This document shows, in pieces, positions 8,368-17,356 of a stretch of 52,681 nt of DNA. Location: positions 1-52,681 of the IMG/VR virus record IMGVR_UViG_3300030060_001275; one strand, given 5' to 3'. The position numbers and the translations under genes are program-made. The DNA comes from a virus. How positions within the stretch are numbered: position 1 is the stretch's first letter; every line of letters begins with the position of its first letter. The notes beneath the pieces were generated by a model. It searched no databases and was not told the origin of the DNA. It saw only the letters and a program-made list of their open reading frames with translations.

Positions 8368-10221
8368 TCACTTTTTACGTGATGATTTCAATGCACGTTT
8401 AGTTTGTTCTTGTACTGCTCCGCCTTTGGAGAATGGTGATGAAAACGTATCTTTGCTACTACCTGTTCCACTTAAATCATCTCTTGATTCACCTCTCGTA
8501 GTTCCTGCACCACTTCTCTCTTCTTGCCTATCTTGAGCTTCTTGCCTGTCGCGCTCAGCTTGAACTGCTGATTGAGAAGTTGGTGTATCATCAGCTGGTG
8601 TACTGATGCTAACGTCAATGCCTTTAGCCCCTTTTGTTGATATTTGTGTTGCGGCTAACGACGATCTTCTTGATGCTTCTGCTGGAGTTAATGTGGTTTT
8701 TCCTTTAACTACTCCCCCACCCGGAGTAACCGTGTAATCAATTCCTCCAATCTTTACATCGACAGAATCTCTTTCTCCTGTGGTTACTTTTTCTACATAT
8801 TGCGGAATAGCTCCTAATTTAATAAGTTCTTTTGTTTCATCTCTTGATATGTTTAACTCTTTAGAAAGAGTGTCGTAAAAATCGCTTTTCTTTATTGTAG
8901 TATTGATACCAGTTGCAACAGCACCTACTGGACCACCGACTTTAGCTAAAGCTTTCACGTGATCTATTAATGTTGCATTTGGCCCAAGTTGTGATCGTGG
9001 ATCGAGTTTCCAAGCTTCGCTTAATTCTGTGCCTAATCCCAATGATTTTTCTAACTCCACCATTGCAATTGTTTCATAAGAGTCAAATGCTATTTGATCA
9101 GATCTGTCCTGTTGCCCTTTAGATTTTTCATCTCCATCTCCACCTGTAGGTTGTGTTACAGTGGGTTGTGTAATTTTAGGGGCTTTCTGTTCTTCTGGTT
9201 TATATACTTTGTATCCTGATGGAATTTCTTGCTGTGGCTTGCCATCAATAAACATAATAGTAATTAGCTCACCATTAGGACCAATGTACTGTCTTTGTTC
9301 CGTAGTAGGTACTTTTCCTGTGCCAGCAGCCTGAGCAGGACGAGAAATAAACTGAGAGTAATTAGGGAGTGGTGCTTGTGGAATACCGGGAACCTGATAT
9401 CCACCTTGTTGCTGGGAAGGCGGCATGTAACCATAGCTAAATTGTTGAGGTGCAGGTTGGCCCGGAATTAAAGCTCCTTGCTGTGCATAAACAATTCCGC
9501 CCTCATTAAACTCCATAGTTGATGGGTCATTAGGATCAAACTCATCAATCATAGAGTCTATATCTACTTCCATTTCTGCTGTATCAGACATAGTAGCCTC
9601 ATCAGAATTGCCCATCTGCCCCATAGCTTCCATTTGTGCAAGACCTTGTTTAGCTTTATTACGCAACTGCATCAAATTTTCTAAACCAATATAGCGTGTT
9701 ACATCTGCTGGAAATACAAACTCTCCTTCACTAAGTTGTGCAGGAATATCATCTCTGACTTCTTTTTGGGTAGAGCCTACAGGTACAGCATTTCCAGATA
9801 CAGGATCAACTGTGCCACCTTCATCTTGAAGACCACCTTCTGCAAATCCACCAGCTTTTGATAGTCTAAGATATAACTTTTCAGCTTCTTCTAGCGTAAG
9901 TTCTCCCGCCCGAATTTTTAGTTTAATTTTTTCAACTACAGCTTTACTTGCCGCATCTTTATCTTCTTCTGTAATTTTATTTGCTTTTGTTGCTTTATCC
10001 AGTTCTAAAAAAGCAGAAGTCTTAGCATCTTCCAACGACATATCTTTTCTATCTCGAATACTTTGTTTAATTTTTTCTGCTTCTTCATCAGACATATTAC
10101 CCCTGCTAATGCTTACACTTTCTCCAGCCGCATCTTTTTTAATTGTCATATCTCCAATTGTGGATAGGCCGCCCTTGTCAAACATTTGCATTTGATCTTC
10201 AGTTTTCTTTTTTCTAGCCAT
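8368..10221 (-). CDS. Conserved marine-podovirus virion-type protein with GG motifs (617 aa)
   Basis: The N-terminal half is charged and helical. The centre contains DDIPAQLSEGEFVFPADV followed by TRYIGLENLMQLRNKAKQG, a signature common next to the portal in marine podoviruses. Short glycine motifs recur (FDKGGL, FAEGGL, FNEGGIV, FSKGGAV), and a Pro/Gln-rich region lies near residues 240-290. The C-terminus is basic (KRALKSSRKK). Its start overlaps the end of the 85-aa gene by 8 nt. A virion or assembly role is likely from position; the molecular function is unknown. Confidence 0.55.
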   Translation of the reverse strand: MARKKKTEDQMQMFDKGGLSTIGDMTIKKDAAGESVSISRGNMSDEEAEKIKQSIRDRKDMSLEDAKTSAFLELDKATKANKITEEDKDAASKAVVEKIKLKIRAGELTLEEAEKLYLRLSKAGGFAEGGLQDEGGTVDPVSGNAVPVGSTQKEVRDDIPAQLSEGEFVFPADVTRYIGLENLMQLRNKAKQGLAQMEAMGQMGNSDEATMSDTAEMEVDIDSMIDEFDPNDPSTMEFNEGGIVYAQQGALIPGQPAPQQFSYGYMPPSQQQGGYQVPGIPQAPLPNYSQFISRPAQAAGTGKVPTTEQRQYIGPNGELITIMFIDGKPQQEIPSGYKVYKPEEQKAPKITQPTVTQPTGGDGDEKSKGQQDRSDQIAFDSYETIAMVELEKSLGLGTELSEAWKLDPRSQLGPNATLIDHVKALAKVGGPVGAVATGINTTIKKSDFYDTLSKELNISRDETKELIKLGAIPQYVEKVTTGERDSVDVKIGGIDYTVTPGGGVVKGKTTLTPAEASRRSSLAATQISTKGAKGIDVSISTPADDTPTSQSAVQAERDRQEAQDRQEERSGAGTTRGESRDDLSGTGSSKDTFSSPFSKGGAVQEQTKRALKSSRKK

Positions 10222-10471
10222 CCGCTAAAGCCTCATTACGTAGATATTTAAGTGAACGCAAAACTTGTACCGCACCCTGTGCTTGATGTATAGATACAAT
10301 ATTATTTGACTGCTCTAATTTTTTATGCTGATCAGTTATTAAAATATCTATATAGTCATTAAACGCATCCCATTGTTTATTATTATTGCAAAGGGGCTTG
10401 AGCTTGCTCACCACCTTCCGGCGGTAATTGCTGCTGTCTTGCGTTTGACTGTTGTTGCTGGGGTTGTTCAT
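10214..10471 (-). CDS. Small hypothetical protein (85 aa) between portal and 617-aa protein
   Basis: Helical protein with QWDAFNDYIDILITDQHKKLEQSNNIVSI and AQGAVQVLRSLKYLRNEAL; no family recognised. The ATG start at 10471 gives an 89-nt overlap with the portal 3' end and has an AGG just upstream. A GTG pair at 10408-10413 would remove most of the overlap but lacks a well-spaced SD. Its arrangement (portal, small helical protein, 617-aa protein) suggests a packaging or head-assembly accessory. Confidence 0.55.
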   Translation of the reverse strand: MNNPSNNSQTQDSSNYRRKVVSKLKPLCNNNKQWDAFNDYIDILITDQHKKLEQSNNIVSIHQAQGAVQVLRSLKYLRNEALADG

Positions 10472-12539
10472 TACCTGTAAATCCTTGTTCTCCCGGCACA
10501 GGAACCTGTCCTATACCAATGTTGCCGTTACCTGCTCCAGTGGGATCTTGTACGCCCGGCGGTCCACCCGCAGGTTGTGGGGAAGCAGGAGGTGCATTCT
10601 GTTGCATAAGTTTTTGTTGTAACGCCGCTTCTTCAAAGCTGTTAGTTACTTTATCTGGATCAAGATCCATAGACTTGGCAATCTCACGTACAATATATGG
10701 GAACTTAGCAAACGGTGCTAGTGTTGGGTTAGATGCTACTTGCATGAACTGCATAAGGCGTTGAGAACGTACTTCGTTTGCCATTAATGATTCAGTGCCA
10801 CGAGCTTTAACTTCTAGATCGCCTTTAATTTCTGGATCAAAGTCAAACTGCATATTAAATGAAAACATTGCTTTGCCCAAAGGAGCTAACAAATAATCAT
10901 CTACGTTTTTAATTACAGTTTTAATACCTCCTGCCGCTGCATTCATCAGCATAGATATTCCAGATGCAGTACGTCCTACACCAGATACGCCAGTTTGTCC
11001 ATGTGCAAAAGAAGGGAAGCCTGTTGACTCATCTGCGAGAACTCTAGCTTTGTCAAACAACTGCATATTCTCTCCAGAAACATTCGGAAACTTTGTACCA
11101 AATATAGCTTGTCCCGGTGCTCCACCTTGACGGCGGAATACTTTACCCGGATACACTGAGAGATCCTGACCGGGCACTAGGTTTGTCTCATCAATTTCAA
11201 TGAGCAAGTTCCCTGACAAGACTGCATTGTCTACCGCCATACGCATAAAGCCGTTCATCAGTGTTTGAGTATCGTCCATGTTTTCTGCGATACCTACACC
11301 AAAGAATGAGTATGGATTTAACTCATACGGCACAGCATAGTATGGTATGTTAGCAGGCTTAAAAGGATTTAGCACTGCACGTAGTATACGTCCGTTACAA
11401 TACCAAATATTAGCTTGCACTTCATCTACTTCACCTAAATTATCAGGTAGTTCAACATCTGCGTTTGCTAGTATTTCTTTATCTATTGTGCCCCAATACT
11501 CAAGCACTTCAAATCTATCTATGTCATAGTCAGTTTGATAATCTTTTAGATCATCTTCCCAATACTTTTTGACATATCCTTCTCCCATTTCAATGACTTC
11601 GTCAATCACTTGTTTACGAAAAAATGGACGTTTTTTAAGACTGCGTAATTGTGTGCGAGACATCTTATGACGCTCTATTATATACTGAGCCTCATCCATA
11701 TTAGATGCATCAGGGTCAGGATAAAAATTCCACACAGAAACATGGGAAGTTGAAGGAACAGTTTTAAATGTTGGACTATAAGTGCCTTCATCATCCCAGC
11801 TTGGGTATTCTTTATCTATCGCAAATGGTCCTTTCATTATTCCTGTGCCAAATAATGCCATTTCAAAAGATGTAGATCTTAGCTGTTTAGAAGCATGTGC
11901 CTCTTCCAACTGATCCATTATCTTTTTTTCCATATTTTTTGCGGCATACATTGCAGGTTCAAAAGTAATCTGCGTAGCTGTTAGACCCGGACCTTCCTGC
12001 AAATTTTCAACATCTTCTAGTTTAGTTTGCAGTGGTCCAAGATTCATTTCCCTTAAAGAGTTAGCTGTAGCTCCAGCAGGAAAATCTCTGCCATCTCCCT
12101 CAAAACCATAAAGTGAACCTTCCTCTACAGAGCTTTGCTCCATTTGTGGAGATTTCATATCAAAGTTAACTTCCTTTGATATACCTTCAGGTAACACAGT
12201 AGGATCTACTGAAATAGGAAATTTTTGATTTGCGAACAATACATCAATAATTTGACCGTATGCCGCTAATGTTTTTGTTTTAGTTACTTTAATAAACACA
12301 CGAGACTTCTCAGCAGATGTAAATTGTACATCAGGACCATATAAGCCTCTGTAGTTACGGTACGCTTGCAACCAACGATCCTCATCAGTACGGCGAGTAT
12401 CTTCAGCTTTGCTGTATTTATCTATTACATAACTAACTAACTTCTGTGTTTCAGGAGTCTCTTTAGAAATTTCTGCAACGTCATCTAGTGAAAGTTGTAC
12501 GTCAGTATCACCTTCAAAGATATTTTCTTCATCTTCCAT
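10383..12539 (-). CDS. Portal protein (718 aa)
   Basis: Large protein beginning with an acidic leader, then KLVSYVIDKYSKAEDTRRTDEDRWLQAYRNYRG. Portal-like features include SHVSVWNFYPDPDASNMDEAQYI, the membrane-independent helix AENMDDTQTLMNGFMRMAVDNAVL, and the TGVSGVGRTASGISMLMNAA segment. The C-terminal ~90 residues are Gln/Pro/Gly-rich and probably disordered. It lies next to terminase (5-nt gap). It forms the dodecameric DNA entry/exit ring at one capsid vertex. Confidence 0.85.
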   Translation of the reverse strand: MEDEENIFEGDTDVQLSLDDVAEISKETPETQKLVSYVIDKYSKAEDTRRTDEDRWLQAYRNYRGLYGPDVQFTSAEKSRVFIKVTKTKTLAAYGQIIDVLFANQKFPISVDPTVLPEGISKEVNFDMKSPQMEQSSVEEGSLYGFEGDGRDFPAGATANSLREMNLGPLQTKLEDVENLQEGPGLTATQITFEPAMYAAKNMEKKIMDQLEEAHASKQLRSTSFEMALFGTGIMKGPFAIDKEYPSWDDEGTYSPTFKTVPSTSHVSVWNFYPDPDASNMDEAQYIIERHKMSRTQLRSLKKRPFFRKQVIDEVIEMGEGYVKKYWEDDLKDYQTDYDIDRFEVLEYWGTIDKEILANADVELPDNLGEVDEVQANIWYCNGRILRAVLNPFKPANIPYYAVPYELNPYSFFGVGIAENMDDTQTLMNGFMRMAVDNAVLSGNLLIEIDETNLVPGQDLSVYPGKVFRRQGGAPGQAIFGTKFPNVSGENMQLFDKARVLADESTGFPSFAHGQTGVSGVGRTASGISMLMNAAAGGIKTVIKNVDDYLLAPLGKAMFSFNMQFDFDPEIKGDLEVKARGTESLMANEVRSQRLMQFMQVASNPTLAPFAKFPYIVREIAKSMDLDPDKVTNSFEEAALQQKLMQQNAPPASPQPAGGPPGVQDPTGAGNGNIGIGQVPVPGEQGFTGNEQPQQQQSNARQQQLPPEGGEQAQAPLQ

Positions 12540-12544
12540 ATTCT

Positions 12545-14155
12545 TTAATATCCAAATGTAGAGTCTGAGGGAACATAAGAAGAAGGACTCTGATTAGTAG
12601 GATCAAAGTCCCAGATAGAAAATCTAGGTCTTGACATTATACCATAACGTAATGCATCGTATAAGTGATCTTCTGATTTAGTATCTACATCTTCTGGGTT
12701 TCTTTTATCTAATGGTATAACAGGCAATTGAGAAATAATATTTGTACAAGTATTAAAAAATATTATTCTTGGTTCTTCTGTGTATTCGTCAACTTGCAGC
12801 CTTCTGTGCATTTCATTTTTACCAGATACACGAGAACCCGCAGATCTATCTGATGGCCTCCATCTGCATCCTTTCATATTCATTTGTTCCGCCAAAGACG
12901 GCCCAGTATCACCTCGCTTATGCCAGCACGAACTGTCCAAAATTCCATATTTGATATTGTTATCTCCTGCTTCCATATCAATAACCATGTCTGCAAGATC
13001 AGTTGCCAACACTTTACTAACATACAACTCACGATAAACAATAAGCTGTTCAGAAGGTGATACAGCAATCCAAACAACAGCAGAGTAAGAACCATAACCA
13101 TAATCACAGGCGCGAAACTTAACCCAATTGCGAGGTATATCAAAAGGCTCCACAACATGTATTTCTCTGTTAAACTCAGTGAAAGCCGCGCCTTCTGCAA
13201 CATCCCAATTGCCTTCTAATAATTGTTTTCTTTGATGCTCAGGTAAAGACAAGAGCATTGCTTCATAATCCCCCTGCTCATATAAGTGGGGATTGTCTGT
13301 TAACATAGCAGGAATAAACCTGCGTTTAAATAAAGGTTGAAACTCTTTTGAGTGTCCCTTTGGATACATTAACACTTTACCGCTTGCAATATCAGTTGCA
13401 TTAAACGATTGACCCGGAGGCGCAGGATCTATAAACATCTTTTTAACCCATGCATGACCGGGACCACCGGGGTTAGTAGTAGCTCTCATATACACTGGTA
13501 AATCAGGTGCTGTGCTACGCAAACGTGATCTCATATAGTCCCATGCAAAGTTTGTATTCCATTGTGTTAGTTCATCAAACCCTATCCAACTAAAAGCTTG
13601 TCCTTGATATCTTAATACATCATCTGCTCGATCCAGATAAGAAAACCACAACCTTGCACCGGAAGGAGCAACCCACTGCATTTTTCTCTCTGACCATTTT
13701 ATTCCGGGCCAGATCTTTGGATACATCTCCTGAGACTTCCATACAAGCTCTCTAAGCTCTTCATTGGTATGTCGTAATAGCAACCCACTAAAGGAGGGAT
13801 GACCCATGAACCTGAGAGGATCTGCAAGCATTGCGTAAGATTTACCGCCACCTGCCGCACCTCCATAGAGAACTTCTCTTTCACCTGCTGCCAAGAACTC
13901 AGTTTGAGGACCAGCATTAGGTTTAAATATTACATTATGCTCTTCTTCAGGACGTATTGGCTCAAACTCGTTAGGCTCTTGGGGATCTGCCTTTACCTCA
14001 ATGTTGGGTAATGGCTGACTCTTCTTCCTTGCTGATCCTCGACTTCCTTGCGCCAAGCCTCGACCTTTCGATGGTTTCCGCTTTGGAGATCGCCGCTTCG
14101 TACCTTCTGGCCCATTCGCGGAGAGTTGCACTTCGTCTTTTGTGGGACTGCTCAC
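12545..14155 (-). CDS. terL: Terminase large subunit (536 aa)
   Basis: Packaging ATPase/nuclease. Walker A GGAAGGGKS is at residues 98-106, Walker B FSWIGFDE at 188-195 and the coupling motif TTNPGG at 226-231. The C-terminal RNase H-like nuclease has acidic residues in FRACDYGYGSYSAVVW, GILDSSCW and SEDHLYDALRYG. The first ~45 residues are extremely basic (KRRSPKRKPSKGRG...) and are encoded within a 158-nt overlap with the upstream HTH gene. No alternative ATG follows before the ATPase core, so the ATG is retained. It works with the 123-aa small subunit and the portal. Confidence 0.92.
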   Translation of the reverse strand: MSSPTKDEVQLSANGPEGTKRRSPKRKPSKGRGLAQGSRGSARKKSQPLPNIEVKADPQEPNEFEPIRPEEEHNVIFKPNAGPQTEFLAAGEREVLYGGAAGGGKSYAMLADPLRFMGHPSFSGLLLRHTNEELRELVWKSQEMYPKIWPGIKWSERKMQWVAPSGARLWFSYLDRADDVLRYQGQAFSWIGFDELTQWNTNFAWDYMRSRLRSTAPDLPVYMRATTNPGGPGHAWVKKMFIDPAPPGQSFNATDIASGKVLMYPKGHSKEFQPLFKRRFIPAMLTDNPHLYEQGDYEAMLLSLPEHQRKQLLEGNWDVAEGAAFTEFNREIHVVEPFDIPRNWVKFRACDYGYGSYSAVVWIAVSPSEQLIVYRELYVSKVLATDLADMVIDMEAGDNNIKYGILDSSCWHKRGDTGPSLAEQMNMKGCRWRPSDRSAGSRVSGKNEMHRRLQVDEYTEEPRIIFFNTCTNIISQLPVIPLDKRNPEDVDTKSEDHLYDALRYGIMSRPRFSIWDFDPTNQSPSSYVPSDSTFGY

Positions 14156-14453
14156 TATCTATACGCTTTTTTAAACCCATGTGAGAAATGCTACGCCCTG
14201 TCTGTTTAGTCAGCCAGTTTGCAACTTCTCTATAACTATATTGTTGTAAATACTCTTTTGCTTTTTCTAGTGCTCTTAACTCTCTAGGCACAGGAGAAAG
14301 CATATCCTTATCCTCTGGATCTTCTATATAACCAAAAGGAATAGTACGAGCTATTCTTGGAATACTAAGAAAATCTTCATCTTCTATAGTATTTTTAGGT
14401 TGTGGTAATATCCACTTACCCGTTGATCTACTAGCTGTCATTTTCCTCTTCAC
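13998..14453 (-). CDS. Helix-turn-helix protein between terminase subunits (151 aa)
   Basis: The central region (KEYLQQYSYREVANWLTKQ, then TGRSISHMGLKKRI) reads as a helix-turn-helix like those of recombinase or terminase small subunits. A coiled-coil, Arg-rich tail follows (EWARRYEAAISKAETIERSR). It overlaps the large terminase by 158 nt and the probable small subunit by 23 nt. It could be a second DNA-recognition component of the packaging machine or a regulator. The HTH is visible; the role is inferred. Confidence 0.6.
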   Translation of the reverse strand: MKRKMTASRSTGKWILPQPKNTIEDEDFLSIPRIARTIPFGYIEDPEDKDMLSPVPRELRALEKAKEYLQQYSYREVANWLTKQTGRSISHMGLKKRIDSEQSHKRRSATLREWARRYEAAISKAETIERSRLGARKSRISKEEESAITQH

Positions 14454-14802
14454 GTTTTGGTGGTAATATCATTACACCGCCCGTTGTTTCTACTTGAAGT
14501 TTTTCAGATTTAATAATACCAACACGATCCATAACTTCTTTAGCAGCTTGCATTTTTTCTTTAATGCCTAGTTCAGTAGGATCACGTAACGCACCTACCA
14601 TAGCCATAGCCGCACGAGGGGCTGACTGTGCTAAATACATATTAGTGCGTTCTAGTATTTCATCTTTTAGAGATTCAACGATTCCTGCTGTATGTTGCGT
14701 AGGTGAATATCCAGCTAATTTCTTAGCTTCTACCATACTACCTCGTGCCTCTTCAAAGAGTACATCTAAAAACTTTTGTTGTTTCTCTGTTAGCTTACGC
14801 AT
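14431..14802 (-). CDS. Terminase small subunit-like protein (123 aa)
   Basis: MRKLTEKQQKFLDVLFEEARG, then MVEAKKLAGYS, is the typical N-terminal HTH of phage small terminase proteins (LTxKQxxFL...A...AGYS). A helical oligomerisation region with APRAAMAMVGALRDPTELG follows. It would recognise phage DNA and hand it to TerL. The start shares a base with the stop of the upstream 47-aa gene (TAATG). Confidence 0.75.
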   Translation of the reverse strand: MRKLTEKQQKFLDVLFEEARGSMVEAKKLAGYSPTQHTAGIVESLKDEILERTNMYLAQSAPRAAMAMVGALRDPTELGIKEKMQAAKEVMDRVGIIKSEKLQVETTGGVMILPPKREEENDS

Positions 14803-14945
14803 TATGTATACTTCTTACTTTTCCGTTTTGTGCCATCTGCTCTTGCTATTAAACCTCTAGCTTTAGCAGATGCCCGTTCTGTAAATCCTAATTTTTTACC
14901 TGCTTTAATTTTAGCACGTAATGTAGATAATTTAGGCTTTGGCAT
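14802..14945 (-). CDS. Tiny basic protein (47 aa)
   Basis: Short frame MPKPKLSTLRAKIKAGKKLG, followed by FTERASAKARGLIARADGTKRKSKKYT, ending in TAATG overlap with the small terminase. Very Lys/Arg-rich. The tight coupling on both sides (14-nt overlap upstream) supports translation. Possibly DNA- or RNA-binding; no family recognised. Confidence 0.6.
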   Translation of the reverse strand: MPKPKLSTLRAKIKAGKKLGFTERASAKARGLIARADGTKRKSKKYT

Positions 14946-15222
14946 CTCGTTGTCTTTTCAATTGCTCTTTTGCTTTTTTAGCTAATTTAGCTTGCTCATG
15001 TTTACCAGCAACTTTGGCTCGTTGCTCTAGCACAGTTAATATCTGTATCTTTCTGGCGTATGGCTTACTAATTTTTTTAACTTTTGTAATAGTTTTTTTA
15101 GCGTCAGCCACAGTAGCGTAAGCAATTGAAACAGTGTCTTTAGGATTTTCATCCGTGTATAATCGTCTTCCGCTACCTTTTGGTTTTTTACCTGTTCCTT
15201 TTGCGGGATCTTTTTTTGTCAC
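14932..15222 (-). CDS. Basic hypothetical protein (96 aa)
   Basis: Lys-rich protein with GSGRRLYTDENPKDTVSIAYAT and a long helix (KKISKPYARKIQILTVLEQRAKVAGK). About one residue in four is Lys or Arg. Part of the chain of overlapping small basic genes upstream of terminase. The type is common in marine phages; function unknown. Confidence 0.6.
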   Translation of the reverse strand: MTKKDPAKGTGKKPKGSGRRLYTDENPKDTVSIAYATVADAKKTITKVKKISKPYARKIQILTVLEQRAKVAGKHEQAKLAKKAKEQLKRQRDAKA

Positions 15223-15325
15223 GAACTACTCCAGCTAAAGTTTTTGCTTGACTTGCATGTGTTTTTGAAGCTTTTTGCAGCCCTTTCATTACTTTTTTAA
15301 TTTTTGCTACGTGTTTAACTGCCAT
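15188..15325 (-). CDS. Tiny basic protein (45 aa)
   Basis: Frame starting MAVKHVAKIKKVMKGLQKAS and ending RDKKRSRKRNR. It immediately follows the previous stop (TAAATG) and overlaps the 96-aa gene by 35 nt. Strongly basic; a nucleic-acid-binding or virion-internal role is possible. Coupling to its neighbours is the main support. Confidence 0.5.
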   Translation of the reverse strand: MAVKHVAKIKKVMKGLQKASKTHASQAKTLAGVVRDKKRSRKRNR

Positions 15326-15577
15326 TTAACGATACCTTGCTGTCTTTTTTGCTATTTTTTTAGGCTGTTTTGCAAACTGTTTGCCCGATGCCTTTGCTTT
15401 CCGCTTGGCTTTGGTAGTTGCGGCATATTCTTTGGACGAGAGCGCACGGATAGCCGCTGATGGCAGATAACGCTCCCCAGTGGCCTTTGACCCTTGCGTA
15501 GAAGGCTTTCCTGATTTCGTTCGCCACTTCTGCTTCGTCCAATCTTTTAAACTCTTTTGAGACTTTTTGAGTGCCAT
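15326..15577 (-). CDS. Conserved small basic phage protein (83 aa)
   Basis: [39 protein letters not shown] and AIRALSSKEYAATTKAKRKAK are a recognisable conserved pattern in marine phages, ending in a Lys-rich tail (KQFAKQPKKIAKKT). No enzymatic motif. The start is adjacent to the stop of the 109-aa gene. Probably DNA-associated or packaged in the virion; role unknown. Confidence 0.65.
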   Translation of the reverse strand: MALKKSQKSLKDWTKQKWRTKSGKPSTQGSKATGERYLPSAAIRALSSKEYAATTKAKRKAKASGKQFAKQPKKIAKKTARYR

Positions 15578-15906
15578 CAGCTTTTGTAACCTCCTCCTGC
15601 TTTTTTATAAGCGGCGGCAAGCATCTGGGCTTTCCGTGCACTCCATTGACCGGATGCTCCACCTTTGCTGCCAGACTTAATGCGGTTAAAGATCCGTTTC
15701 CGTAGGCCGGGTTTGGTATAATTGCCAGCTTCATTGACTCTACTCTTAGGTTTACCTCCCGTTGACATTTTATTAACAGAAGGTTTTGTTTTACCAGCTT
15801 TGGATAAAGCAATTGCCACAGCTTGTTTTTGAGGTTTGCCTTTTTTTATTTCCGTTTTAATATTTTTAGAAATTGTTTTGGAGGATTTACCTCTTTTAAG
15901 CGGCAT
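15577..15906 (-). CDS. Conserved small basic phage protein (109 aa)
   Basis: Two conserved blocks: [29 protein letters not shown], a DUF6496-like pattern, and [19 protein letters not shown], continuing into [19 protein letters not shown]. The latter is frequent in marine phage genomes. The protein is Lys/Gly-rich without hydrophobic segments. It overlaps the SET gene by 11 nt. Function unknown. Confidence 0.65.
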   Translation of the reverse strand: MPLKRGKSSKTISKNIKTEIKKGKPQKQAVAIALSKAGKTKPSVNKMSTGGKPKSRVNEAGNYTKPGLRKRIFNRIKSGSKGGASGQWSARKAQMLAAAYKKAGGGYKS

Positions 15907-16312
15907 TGCTCTTTTCCTCTTCTTCTCTACTATTCCAGTATTCTACACCATAATCATGTGTTATTTCTGTTCCTTTACGTATGTCCTTTAACGCCACAAA
16001 AACAATTAAGTTTTCATTGTTTTCATCTGCACACCACTCAGCGTTTGGATCGTCAGAGTGATTGTAAAGCATGGCATAGCCTAAAGGAGCAATCATACGT
16101 GAATCATTCGTAAAAGGTGTACCGAACATATAATCCTGTAACACGGATGTGGCTTCTACGTCATCATCTTCTATACTAAGAAAAGGACAGTATTCAATTA
16201 CGTCCCCTTTTTTTATAGGAAAAGAAGCGTATACACCAAATCCGTGTATTTCAGATTCTTTTACGTATATGCTGAGCAATGACTTACTTCTTCTTAGTGG
16301 ACATTCCGCCAC
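15896..16312 (-). CDS. SET-domain protein (putative lysine methyltransferase, 138 aa)
   Basis: The SET fold signature is visible: HGFGVYA (residues 23-29) followed by IKKGDVIE, then YNHSDDPN (83-90) and [10 protein letters not shown] (117-126), in the order used for SAM and lysine binding. SET proteins transfer methyl groups from SAM to protein lysines. At 138 aa this is a minimal SET domain without pre- or post-SET cysteines. It lies among Lys-rich small proteins (83, 109 and 64 aa), which are plausible substrates. The fold assignment is fairly secure; substrate and activity are inferred. Confidence 0.75.
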   Translation of the reverse strand: MAECPLRRSKSLLSIYVKESEIHGFGVYASFPIKKGDVIEYCPFLSIEDDDVEATSVLQDYMFGTPFTNDSRMIAPLGYAMLYNHSDDPNAEWCADENNENLIVFVALKDIRKGTEITHDYGVEYWNSREEEEKSNAA

Positions 16313-16478
16313 GCATCATTTTCTTTTTAGCCATTTTAGACATGCCGCCACCAGCCATTTTTTTCTTCTTAGCCATTTTAGCCATGCCACCACCCATCAT
16401 TTTTTTCTTCATGGGCATACCACCGCCACGCATCATTTTTTTCTTGGCAGTCTTTACTTTACCTTTATGTCCCGGCAT
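16284..16478 (-). CDS. Lys/Met/Gly repeat protein (64 aa)
   Basis: Composed of repeats of the type [10 protein letters not shown] and AKMAKKKKMAGGGMSK; 21 of 64 residues are Lys and 15 are Met. The repeat is visible in DNA as a TTTTTTCTT...CCACC pattern on the plus strand. It overlaps the SET gene by 29 nt and the upstream gene by 14 nt. Probably an unstructured, nucleic-acid- or membrane-binding peptide and a possible substrate of the SET protein. Similar KKMMGGG peptides occur in marine podoviruses. Confidence 0.65.
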   Translation of the reverse strand: MPGHKGKVKTAKKKMMRGGGMPMKKKMMGGGMAKMAKKKKMAGGGMSKMAKKKMMRGGMSTKKK

Positions 16479-16998
16479 TTCGTAATCCTCTTCTGTATAG
16501 AACTAAACTTTCATATGTATCTTTCGGAAAGTGTTTATAGTAACCACTCTTCTCCAGACTTAATGCTGCATCATCTAGAACAGATAGACGTTGAACAAAA
16601 ACCATAGCGTAATCAAGTTCTGAGTCTTCTAAACACTCTACTTCTTCTAGAAAATCCAACCCTGCTTCTAAAGGACTGTAGTCTGGATGAAATAACATTA
16701 AATGTAAATCTGTTCCAACTACTGACAGTGCTTCATTAATACCATCACAAAAGCCATCAAGGTACTCCATTTCTGGATATTCTTCATCAGCCCAGATAAC
16801 GATATCGAAATTATGAGTATCGTACTTTTGTATTTCTTCAACTAACCCATCTAAACCTGTGTTAATTGAAAACTTTACTTGATTATCCAACCATGCTTTT
16901 TTTGCATAAGGGCATGGAGGTAATCCGTTTAGTTTGTCACAAGGTACTTCTAAAAACTCTTGTGACCACTTTCGTATTTCATCTTCGATGTCAGACAT
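16465..16998 (-). CDS. Acidic hypothetical protein with LPPCPYAKKAW motif (177 aa)
   Basis: Starts at the ATG at 16996-16998; the longer frame begins at TTG. The N-terminal block WSQEFLEVPCDKLNGLPPCP, continuing YAKKAWL, recalls DUF1415-type proteins (LCPFAKA pattern), and FDIVIWADEEYP follows. The rest is helical and acidic. It contrasts with its very basic neighbours. Its start lies within the 3' end of the 121-aa gene. No function can be assigned. Confidence 0.6.
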   Translation of the reverse strand: MSDIEDEIRKWSQEFLEVPCDKLNGLPPCPYAKKAWLDNQVKFSINTGLDGLVEEIQKYDTHNFDIVIWADEEYPEMEYLDGFCDGINEALSVVGTDLHLMLFHPDYSPLEAGLDFLEEVECLEDSELDYAMVFVQRLSVLDDAALSLEKSGYYKHFPKDTYESLVLYRRGLRNAGT

Positions 16999-17356
16999 CA
17001 AAGCCCATTTTACGAACAGCCTGTCTTCCTTTTGGAGACTGAGCCAACTTTTTTAATCCTTTATTAGGCAGATTATCTACAACAGCACCTCCCCCTACAT
17101 ACATGTGTGGGGTTCTTTTACCGCCAGCCATACCGCCTTCTTTCATCTTTGGGCTACCTAATGCACCTCTAACTCTCTGAAGATTTTCTTTAGCTGCCTC
17201 AAGTCTATCTTGCAAATTTTTTGATGGGCTTCCGGGATTATCACGCATACGAGCTTCTAACATTAAAACTTCTGTTTCATATTCTCGCAATTCATTTTCT
17301 AACCTAGATTTTAAATCTGCTCCAACTTGTTCTGGTGTCATATTAATTTCAGCCAT
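16991..17356 (-). CDS. Coiled-coil protein with GG motif (121 aa)
   Basis: Residues ~12-70 form a charged coiled coil (LENELREYETEVLMLEARMRD). It then switches to a Gly-rich tail with MKEGGMAGGKRTPHMYVGGGAV and SPKGRQAVRKMGFDV. The tail style is shared by other late proteins in this genome, suggesting virion association. Stop and start overlap the neighbouring genes. Confidence 0.6.
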   Translation of the reverse strand: MAEINMTPEQVGADLKSRLENELREYETEVLMLEARMRDNPGSPSKNLQDRLEAAKENLQRVRGALGSPKMKEGGMAGGKRTPHMYVGGGAVVDNLPNKGLKKLAQSPKGRQAVRKMGFDV

